A DNA stretch of 64,000 bases, from positions 3,331,557 to 3,395,556 of the forward strand of contig NC_020172.2 of NCBI RefSeq assembly GCF_000224145.3, in the 5' to 3' direction. Of the stretch, positions 22,842 through 33,900 are shown piece after piece. Origin of the DNA: Ciona intestinalis. Lineage: Eukaryota; Chordata; Ascidiacea; Phlebobranchia; Cionidae. The notes under the pieces are model-generated. The model worked only from the letters and a program-made list of their open reading frames with translations. It did not search any database and was not told the DNA's origin. The position numbers were made by a program, and so were the translations under genes. Position 1 is the first letter of the stretch. Each line of letters starts with the position of its first letter.

Positions 22842-24962
22842 TTTAAAACAATTAGCAAAATAAAAGGGGAGTATTAAATAACAGCACCAAAATGATTTTT
22901 TAAATCGATTGTACAGTTTGTACCCTTTTAATTTAAATTCAAAATTTAACCAAAATAAGTTAAATAAAAAATTAAATTTGAGGCCGTACAGCTACAACTA
23001 TATCGCAAGAACATAATATCAGAGTATACTAAACAAGAGATCACAGATCTAATGAATGAACACGTTTTAAACTAATTAGCATAAGATAGTAGAGTCGGGG
23101 AAGATGGGACACCTGTAACACATATTATCCAAATAGCCTGATCTTGTTTTAAACAATTAACAACGGTCTGTGGAAGTCGTGAAGATACGGTTTTATAATT
23201 CATTAAATGTTCTTTGTTTACTACCAAATGAAAAGAGAAAACAAAATGAAAATGTGTCCCTTCTACCCCCACCCTGCTATATTAGTTAATCCTTTTACTA
23301 CAACGATCGACTGGGCTCGATCAAAAACAAATCTGAAGTAACCAACAAAACGGGTTCTACTCGCCATCGGTGACTGTGGAGCAGTAGGCAGAATGTATTT
23401 ATACATGTATTATAACTAATGAAACTTATGACGTATGAGGATTGAGTGATTGGTAAAGAATATGTGTAAATACGCTTTGTACAACTCCTGTACCATGTGT
23501 TTATTGTAAACTTACACTAGTTAAAGTTGTCGTCGCTTAAAAACGTTTGTTTTCATGAATTTTGACAAACCGTAATCACGCAGTACATAGGTAATGTTAG
23601 AAGTTAATATTAATCATATGATGTTGAATTAAAAATAATGTTTCAATTACGATTAATGATAATACGGTATAAGAGTAGTGCATTTAATGCGTCCCCACTT
23701 AAATGCTAATAGTTTGATTCAGTCGTGAATCGTTGTGTAGATACAACACGCTTGTCGCTTGCCGTCGTTCCCCGCCAAACTCCAGACAGTGTTTCCGCTA
23801 TGTAAAGTGCATGAGGAAAGTAATCGTTAATTAATCGCTCATCGTGCGGTTTTAAATCTAAAAATTCAGTCTAAAAATTATAAATATATATTACGATTTG
23901 ATTTCAATCAAGAGATTAAAGAAAAATGCTAGAATTAAGAATTAGGATAAGTGCGGAAAATAATCGCCCTATCAGCAACAACAACAACAACAAAGCCAAG
24001 AACAAATGTTCGACGAAAAAGGATCTATATGACCACTAACGTGTTCAGCAAGTTTAGTATACTCTGATAATATGAAAGATCCCGTAACTCGATGGTGGCA
24101 TCTAGCGGTCACTTTTTTGGGCTCATAATATCCTTCTATTCTATTGTAAAATATCGACCACGAAAGTTTTATGTAATAAAAGTGTTTTATTTAAACGCAA
24201 AAAAAACAAAGTAGCATGCTAAAAATAATATTGTCTAATATCCGAACTGTTACCCGTTAAACAACTTAAGATGTGTTTTAAAATCCAGTGTGTAACGATT
24301 TCTGCCCTGTACATAAATGCGAGAATTGTTTTGTTAAGAAAAAACGGGCTCTAAAAAATAACTGAGTGAAAACACAGTGTCACAGGCCTTCATATACAGG
24401 CGCGAGAAACAACAGAAGCAATTGTGGCCCAAAACGGAATCATGTTATACTGTTTTAGTGGGTGCTGTGGTACGGCTAACTAGTATGTGCCAATTGCCGA
24501 CGCAGATTGTTGTCTTAGATTTTTGTGATTATATAGCTAGCCATTGCGGCTGTGGCTGTTATTAAGGCAATTAGGTACTACTGTGGAGAGTTACACTGAA
24601 TTACCTATAAATAACAAGGCGAACTTGTACGTTTAAATCGACGGGTTTGTTAAATTACAGAGAAACTCGGCGTGTTCGTAAATGGTAAACGTTATAAGCA
24701 ATTGAAACCTATAAAACACCTAAATGTACAAAACGTTACAACGGTGGGCAAACAGGACTCTTAACACGTCATAACGTAATAGGGAACTGGGAAGAGGTGA
24801 CTTTTCAACTATAGTCACGTAATTTGGCGGGCCGTGGCAACACGCTAAGCCCGCTCGTAAATGCTTAGCTGATGTATATGAGAAATAAAAGGAATGGTAA
24901 AATACTCGTGCGCGTGCCTATATGAGGTCGGAGATTAAAAGGCGGCGATGGTGGGTGGACGA
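22842..24962. other. Intergenic region between the sulfotransferase and CK1
   Basis: One MITE at 23084 and a short CAA repeat at 23980-23997. It should also hold the CK1 3' UTR. No other gene supported. Confidence 0.6.
23084..23282. mobile_element. MITE A, full length, intergenic
   Basis: Ends GTAGAGTCGGGGAAGATGGG and its complement; lies between the sulfotransferase and CK1. Confidence 0.87.
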
Positions 24963-27900
24963 TCATTTCTTGAGCGACCGACTGACCCCACCACGAGCTG
25001 TGTCATCTTGTACAGCTGCTGAACCTGTGTCTCGTCTCATGCTCGATGTACCTGCACCACTGGGACCGCCGGATTGCTGTAATCGTGTAACGTACATGTT
25101 AATGTATATAGTAGGGTGGGGGGAGGATGGGACACATTTTCATGCTATTTACTGGTTACATTTGGTGGTAAACATAAAACATTCAAAGAATTATAAAACC
25201 ATAACTTTACGGCTTCCATAGATCTTTGTTAATTGTTAAAAACAGGATCAGGATATTTAAATATTATGTGATAAAGGTTTCCCATCTTCCCCCAACCTAC
25301 TATATATAGTAGGAAGAGGAAAATGGGACACCTTTTTATTCTATTTTTTTTTCGTTCTGTTTGGTAGTAAACAAACAACATTCAAAGAATTATAAAACCG
25401 TATCATCACGACTCCCATAGACCGTTGTTAATGGTTTAAAACACAATCAGGATGTTTGTGGTAATGAACGATTGAATGTAACTAAATTATCCTGCGTGAC
25501 GGGGCAACGGCAATCGTTATAGCACGAGTGTTCTGTTTCACGAACCTTGTCGAGTTTTTAATAATTACTAACGTTTTTTTAGATCGTGGAGATACGGGTA
25601 TATAATTCTGTATTATTTGTTTACTATTAAAATGTAGATAAAAGTGAATGAAAACATGGAACATCTTATCCTATTATGCGCTTTTAAACGGATATTCATA
25701 AATCAAGTCTACTTTACCAAAAGTGTTAACTATAGGACGTTTTAACGACTGTTAACTGCATTATTGATGGTCAGAAACAGCAAATAATATACAGCTGCTT
25801 CGAGCAACGTCCCAATAACAATATATAGTAAAGTTGGGGGATGATGGGACATCTTCTCATTCTATTTTCTCGTTCCATTTTGTAGTAAAAATATCCTGGT
25901 CGTGTTTTAAGAATTAACAACGGTCTATGAAAGTTGGGAGGATACGGTTTTATAATTCTTTGAATGTTTTTGTTTACTACCATATGGGCGAGAAAACAGA
26001 ACGAAACGGTGTTCCATCTTCCACCACCTTTACTATATGAAAAAAACAGAACCCTCCTATATGGCTTTCACAACACCAAGATAAAGTAATTAACTTACTT
26101 GTGGCTGGGTTCTTGAGCTGCTATAATCGTGTGGGGTATTGGCAGCGGACCCTCTGTGCAGGCGAGCACTCACTCGGCGCTCACGTTCGGCCCTGGATAG
26201 CGGTCTGCTGGAGGGATTTCCAGTCGCATCTGTTGAATACAGGAGTCAGTAAATCATTTCGCAAAAGGAAAAAATATATATATATTTTTTAAAGCATTTT
26301 TTTGGAGAAATATTTTTATGGCTGGTATAGATCGGACAGACGGCTTGTTTAATATACTAGCAAACATTCTTATACAAAGCGTTTATACAAAAAGAAAAGA
26401 CTGTTTTTTTTATTATTAAAACAACTTTTTGAAGAAATGTTTAAAGGCCCGTATAAAAACGTATCGGCTGGTTTAATATACTGGCCTGCATTGTTACAAA
26501 GCTTACTGTGTAAGAACTGCCTCAAATACTCTAAGACTGATTCCTTGTGGATGCTGTTCCCTGACATCATTATTAAACCGTTCCTGGCCTGGCATGCACT
26601 TTTCGACTCGGCTACGGATTTTTGAAGGGCTTGCTCGAAACTGACTTTTCTGGTTGGAGATTTGGGGGTTTTTGGGGTAGGGGTTATAACGCTACACGCT
26701 GGGGCTTGGGGCCTATTGATTGAACGGGTAAACAGGCGGTTTTGGTAGGAAGCTAGCGCGTTTTGACTTTTGTTGGGCTTTGGGACGTTTATCTGAACTT
26801 TGGTGGGTTGTAGCGTGGCGTCTTTCTTCTGTGGCGTCCTGATGGCGCAGCATTTGGTGGCTATGCCTTTTAAAATGTCTTTGTTTGTCAATTTTGGTTC
26901 GTTGGGCGATCTTGTACGATTTTTTGGCCATGCGTCGGCGTAGTATACGATGTCGTTGTACTTTTGAGTGGCGCATTCTGTGAAGGACGATGCCGAACGA
27001 CAGGAATCGTGATGCTTATCCTGCCTACCAGAGTTACACACAGTAGTGCTTCGTGCGGGTGCAGAAAATATTTTCACTTTTTCCACTTTTAGTTTACCGC
27101 CTAGTTGCGGGTGCTGGGCTTTCACATATGTATTTGGACTTCTTTCATCCCTTTCAGTGGTCAATGGGCTAGAGTTGGGACGTGACACGGGCGTCAGCTT
27201 GGTGCTTAGAGGTGTACGGTAGCGTATGCAAGAGCCTTCCAACTGTGGTGATACGTATTTTCCCATAGTGGGCCTGTGCGAGTACTTCGTATTTTTGCCA
27301 CTAGGTAACTTGCCAGAAAAAGGCGACTTTCCTGATTTCCCGGATAAATGAGCATGAGATATATGAGACTTCATGCAAGACACGTTATCGCCATCTTTAG
27401 AAAGAAACAAAATTTTCCAATTAAAACCTTACCTAATCTAACTGACAGCTAATAAACCGTGTGGTACTCACAAGTTTTTTCGCTCGCGAGCGCGAACGAA
27501 TCTTGCTTGGACATTGACTTAGATTTCTGTAAATACAACGACATCTGGTCAAATCAATACTCACTGTCTGCTACGCCTATTGTAGTTATTGCTTGACTTA
27601 TAATTGTGCAGTATACTGACAATCATCCACTACGTACCGTCACTGTTTCCCTGACTGCCTCTGCACCGCTACTGCTAATTACTGAGAGTTTCTTTGGGTG
27701 CAAAACGACAGAGGAAGTAAGCCAAGACGAGACTTTAGATTTTGCTTTGCTCATTGTACTGCTCTGTCTGACGACCAGTTTTTCTGTTTTAAAAACAGTC
27801 TATTTGGCATTTCTTTTACCAGCTTTATTTTTGTTTCAAAAAAAAAAGACTTTTTTTTATATGTCGAAACTGGACTGTGTAGTTGGCTTAAGCTGTCATA

Positions 27901-30900
27901 CTGTCCTTGTTTTAAGGTATAGTACTGTGGGGGAAGATGGGACACCTTTAGCACATAATATCCAAATATCCTGATCGTGTTTTAATCAACTAACAAAGGT
28001 CTATGGGAGTCGCGAGGATACGGTTTAATAATTCTTTGAATGTTCTTTGTTCATTACCAAATGGAAGGAGAAAATGGTATGAAAAGGTGTCACATCTTCC
28101 CCAACCCTACTATATATCAGTCAAACATAAAAAGTAGCTGTTAAAAATCGGTTGGACCAGTGAAGTTTTTGTCCGCAGAAAATAGAATCTGTGTCTAGTA
28201 AACACCGTGTTATTTTAAAAGCCACAAAAATGCACTATGCATTTGCGTGTTTTGGCACCATTGTTACGTCATAGGCAAATACCGCTACGGTAAAACACGT
28301 CATAGTTTCGGTTTCAAAAAACAACAATCATATTACAGTACACAATGCTTACTTTGAGTGGAGGCTTGCCTTGTAGCGCTAGAACCTACCAATCCTCTAC
28401 TAGCTGATGTACGATGATCTTTTCCATCGTCGGTACTGCTACGGTTGCCCTTGAATTAAAAAAAACGTCATATAGTAGGGTGGAGGAGGATGGGGCACCT
28501 TTAACACATAATATTTAAATATCCTGATTGTGTTTTAAACAATTAACAAAGGTCTATGGGAGTCGTGAGGATACGATTTTATAATTCTTTGAATTTTGTT
28601 TTGTCTACTACCAAATGTGACGAGAAATTAGAATGATAAAGTGTCCCATCTTTCTCCACCCTACTATAATTTGTAAAAAATATGTGAATTGTCCAACAAC
28701 ATAGGTGCTATATTAGGGCCAGATGTACGAAATATATCGCAATTAAAATTAAAAGTTACAAATTAAAAATCACATACAAGTATTTGCAGTAAAAAAATTG
28801 CTTACAAATTTCAGCATGTTCCAGTCAAACACATAATCATAGGTGAAGCCTTGTCTGTGGAAGAGATTGCGGAACAGTTGTCGAAGGTAGGAATAATCGG
28901 GTTTATCGTCAAACCGCAACGACCGACAATAGTTTAGGTAGGTGGCAAATTCAGCTAAAAATTAAAATAAGATGTTATTAATTTTTTTCATAAAAAAAAT
29001 ATATATATATATATATTATATATTAGAATAATTAAAAACAAAACAAATTCTTTTTACTTTGTAATTTTTCTTAATATGAAAATTTCTAATTGTTGCTCAT
29101 TTGGTTATATTTTATGTATGTGAGGTCCTAAAGGGTCCCCCCCTATAGGCCCTGTAAAGATTTATAAAAAAAAGGGAATAGGGGATATTTTTGGCAGAGT
29201 TGGTTCATTACATTAACACCTAGAGTGCTACAACCCCCCCCGGTTAGTGACTACTGGGTTAGAGCAATGTCTGTTAAGTGTCTTGCCCAAGGACATACGC
29301 TGTCAATGGTAATTTGCTGGTACTGTATTCTGTGTTGCATTTTTTACTTCCACATTTTCATTTATTAATTTCAAAGTTTTAAGAATGTAATATGATAATA
29401 GGTTTCAATTTAATTGTATAAGCCTATTTACTCGTATAAATTGAAATATAAATTGAAATTGATACTTGTATAAATTGAAAGTATCAGAATCGAGCATTGA
29501 ACCCGGTACCCTTCGGTTACAATGCAAGTACTTTACCACTGAGCAATGGCACTTGACTACGTAAAATATATCTTTTTTATCGAATAACGCACAAGATTTT
29601 TCACACAACTTATTTCATATGTTAACATTTCAAAATTTAAAATCAAAACAGAAATTCAAATATGCAACATTTAAAAAAACCTATGTCATTTAGGAAAAGC
29701 ACAAGCTTTTTACCAATAAAACACTCTTTATGCTGCAACACACACACAGTATTTTTGTCACTTAAATGCCCACAATGGAGTAAAAGATTTTAGCATGGCA
29801 TGCATTATTTATGCAGCTCTAAGCAACTGTCTATGTAAACGCCCTAAAGAACAGCAATTAATTTTTATGCCAGTCCACTTTAAGAAAAAAGACACAATTA
29901 GTTAAACATTAACAGACCTGCTAGTAAATCGGGCAAAATGTTCGTTAAATTCAAATCAATATTGATACAGTTATAGTAGGGTAGGGGAAGATGGGACAAC
30001 TTCATAATATCGAAACATCCTAATCGTGTTTTAAACAATTAACACAGGTCTATGGGAGTCGTGAGAATACGGTTTTATAATTCTTTGAATGTTCTTTGTT
30101 TACTACCAAATGGGACGAGAAAATAGAATAAAATGGTGTCCCATCTCCCCCACCCTACTGTATATAGATTTGTGTTACACTTACTAATAAATAACTATTG
30201 TTATTATTAGTATTAAACAATTTGCTGCATTTTTGCAGTTTTTACTAGATGTTTGTAGAAGAATGAAAAAAAAGTTTATATATTCCTATTTTATTCCAAA
30301 TAAATGTAAATAACGAATAATTTTTAATCTGTTTAAAATTATATAAGTTTAAGGTTATGTTTTAAAGTATAATATCAAGGTACAGGTTTAGAAAATATTT
30401 AAAAACAGCTGTCTAAATCCTAGGTTACAAAAAAAGCATTGTACTTACAAGGGTGTCCTTTACATAACAGCTCAATGGGGGTGGACATCTTTTTCTCACT
30501 GATTCGTTCGTATTTTTGTCGTTTCGTTGCCGCTTTGAGCCCCTGCCATGGGAGTGTGCCAAGGTTGAAATACATGAGAATGTAACCGAGTGATTCTAAG
30601 TCATCTCGACGACTTTGCTCTGTAGAAAACAGTGTTTAATTCAGAAAAGTGAAGTATGCAGGTTCTGATTAGCTGTGTGGAAATTAAAAATTATTGGTAA
30701 TTTTTAATGCTACATTCAAGTGTTTTTATTTGTGCCTTTGTAAATAGATACAGACTGTGTAGCCTGCAAAAAGATGCACATTTATTACATTTAATAAGAA
30801 ATATACAGCTGTTTTTATGTGAAAAAAGAGCATTCTTTCTGAATTGCATTCTAGTACAGGACAATGAACAGTAAACTATTTTGAGAAAGATGGTCACAGA

Positions 30901-33900
30901 TGACCTTTAAATCTAGGAGGGTTTTCAACCTGACTAATATGTTAAAGTTGTTAAATTCATTTCACATTATACAGTACAAGATGTATGAATCAGAATACCG
31001 GTGATAAAATAATCGTCAATGCCACGCCATGTGAGGAAAAATCAGAATTTGTAAAAAAATCAAAATTTGTGGAAAATCAAAATTTGCAGGTTGATAACTG
31101 ATCAAATGTGAATGATATAAAGGTACCGGCATTTTCAAAACACAAAAAGTTGGTATGTCCTTTTAAGAAGCAGTCCATGGGCTAACCAAGTTAATTGTTA
31201 TTGTGCCTCGAGTAATAAACTGGGCCACCAATTCAATTTAATCAATGCATTACAGGAAGGAGGGTCAAGTAAATCTGATTTATGTGCCAAAGGTCAAACG
31301 GAATTTCTTTAAATTGAACGACAATTAAGGGGAAATTATTCTGTTTAAATTTTCATGAAATGTTCTTTGTTTTTCAACAGATTCAGTAAGGATCTGGTGC
31401 CACGAAACGTAACAGACAAAAATCCAGTCCAACCACTTCAATTGCTGTATAAGAGATATATATTTCGCCTAAATGGCATCATCAGTCTCTTTTTCAAATA
31501 GAATGTTGTATTTTAATTTTTTTAAAAGGAGACTGACAATGTCATTTAGGAGAAATATATCTCTCTAATATAATAATTGTTTATTGGTTTTGACTTGTTT
31601 TTTTTTGTTTGTTACATTTTCGTAGCACCAGATCCTTACTGTATTTCTTTACACAAGAATCGTTCAACTCTATGAGCACCGGGTCAGATTCTCAGAATTT
31701 ATTAAAAGTTATTCAACAGATTCATTTACACTTTAAAGCAGCTTTTAACTTGAACATATTTGTCATTTACTACAAATTATCATACTCTTACTCTCCATAC
31801 ATAAGAATAAATTATAACCCACAAGTTCATAATAATAGGTTTGTATAGTAAATTTGTCTAAATTGTAAGTTTGCTTTTCAGACATGGAAAATTAACCACA
31901 CAAACCAATTTCCAATCAATTTAGATTAAACAACGGCAGTTTTACTCAAAGTTATAATTTAGACAGACCTAAAAGGTACATTGAACTGGGATAATTGTTT
32001 TCCTGGTGTGACTATGTTGTAGATTACAATGAGTTAATGTAACATGCTGAAATTGGACCTTTTAACTGAACTGGCTATGCTGTATTGAAAAAATGTCTAC
32101 CTGACAGTTACAATAGGAATAGAATGTCGACAAGGGCTAATTATGTTCTCAAAGTAATTTAACCAGTCTTGAAAAGGCTGGACCCTAGAATACTCAGCTA
32201 CTTAATATAGCTCACAAACTCATAAAAGGTACCAATTGTACCTGCACTCTATACTGTGTATAAATTTGTTGAATATTCGTTTACATAAATAAACCATAAT
32301 GTTAACTAGAGGTACATTTACTAGTTTAAGAAACCGTTTTCTAGAAAATTCACACTTTGTATTCTATATAGGTCAGTCCTTAGGTATGTAAGAGAACTTG
32401 GGAAGTAGGTTACAGTCAGCCTATTAACCTAAATTTACAATTAAATAGATTTAAACAAGACATATCACTTTATACAGCATTTTTTTCTTTTCAATGTAAG
32501 TGTTTTATGTACATTTCCTGCTAGCCCCAAAACTAATATAATATACATATATACCAATTCCAAAAAGGTGCACAATTTATAAAATGTAACAAACAGTTTT
32601 TAGAATAAATACTTCTAAACGGTAGTACTACATAATTACTGCAGATCTACATAGATTAATCCCTCAATTAAAAACAGTCTTAGGACTACTATAGTAGAAT
32701 GTGAGAAGATGGGACACCTTTTCATTCTATTCTCGTCCCAATTGGTAGAAAACAAAGAACATTCAAAGAATTATAAAACCGTATCCTCACGACTCCCATA
32801 GACCGTTGTTAATTGTTAAAAACACGATCAAGGTAATTTGTAATTTTATGTGCAAAATGTGTCCCATCTTACCCAGGGTACTATAATATATGTTTAACTT
32901 AAAGAACTGCTAAAACTGACCTATCCCAAGATGTGTGTTGATAGAAGCATATCGTGCTGTGCCAGTCAAGTTCTTATTTTCTCTGTATGGAATATGCTGG
33001 TGTGTCCGGCCATCTCTGTACTTCTTAGCGAGCCCGAAATCAATTATATACACAAGGTTCCCTTTCTTTCCGAGGCCCATGAGAAAGTTGTCAGGTTTAA
33101 TGTCTCTATGAATAAAGTTCTTGCTGTGTATGAACTCAATTCGGCTTATCTGAAGGAAAAAAGTAAACATGATATTAGTCAATGGCTTTGAAGGGAGTCT
33201 AAATTATAGTGGCATTTTTTGTAGTATAAAAATGAATGAATTTCTTGCTGTGTATGAACTCAATTCGGCTTATCTGAAGGAAAAAAGTAAACATGGCATT
33301 AGTCAATGGCTTTAAAGGGAGTCTAAATTATAGTGGCATTTTTTGTAGTATAAAAATGAATGAAGTTCTTGCTGTGTATGAACTCAATTCGGCTTATCTG
33401 AAGGAAAAAAGTAAACATGGTATTAGTCAATGGCTTTAAAGGGAGTTTAAATTATAGTGGCATTTTTTGTAGTATAAAAATGAATGAATTTCTTGCTCTG
33501 TATGTACTCAATTCAGGTTATCTAAAGGAAAAATTGTGAATATGATATTAGTCAATGCTCTTACAGAGTTTAAAAATTAATATACTGGAATTTTTTTGTT
33601 AGTTTTTTATAAACAAAGTTACTGATTTAAATTGGTAGGCTGTATTATAACAAGGCTTGGCAGTTTAATAAAGAACCACTGCACCAGATCACTTGATATG
33701 AAATCAATAGCCACACTGTTATTACATGGTTTGTTTACTATTGTGTTTAGTTTTCTTTACCAATTACTCAGCCATGCGTCATAACTGTCAGGCTATGTAA
33801 GGTAAACACTTTTTTATTCAAATAATAAAATCAAAACCTTAGCTTTATTTAGTTATTCATTCTGCTGCAAACGATTCTAGAGAGCTAAGAACACGACGTA

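Larger units (their letters stand above)
24963..28449 (-). other. CK1 C-terminal regulatory tail exons
   Basis: Exon 28449-28353 ([13 protein letters not shown]...), exon 27526-27472 ([18 protein letters not shown]), exon 26229-26099 ([18 protein letters not shown]...) and terminal exon 25076-24963 (QSGGPSGAG... ending RSLKK, TGA). The tail is Ser/Thr-rich, as expected for the autoinhibitory, autophosphorylated tail of CK1 delta/epsilon. The first of these exons ends in phase 1 while the next needs phase 0, so something of length 2 mod 3 is missing between them. Confidence 0.85.
30620..32920. other. CK1 intron between exons 4 and 5
   Basis: Contains the foldback element at 31384 and a MITE at 32689. 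The rest is AT-rich and unassigned. Confidence 0.7.

Noticed and set aside
23072..23272. Recurring short proteins with [18 protein letters not shown] sequence
   Set aside because: The same peptide recurs wherever MITE family A is present (for example 11732, 40644, 48048); it is a translation of the repeat.
24922..25221. Plus-strand open frame of 99 codons
   Set aside because: It is the complement of the last CK1 exon and runs into a MITE.
27606..27974. Plus-strand open frames of 122 and 74 codons
   Set aside because: Hydrophobic low-complexity translation of an AT-rich CK1 intron, ending in a MITE; no splice or similarity support.
29486..29556. tRNA-Thr gene
   Set aside because: Loop and T arm are suggestive, but there is no acceptor stem and only partial D and anticodon stems.
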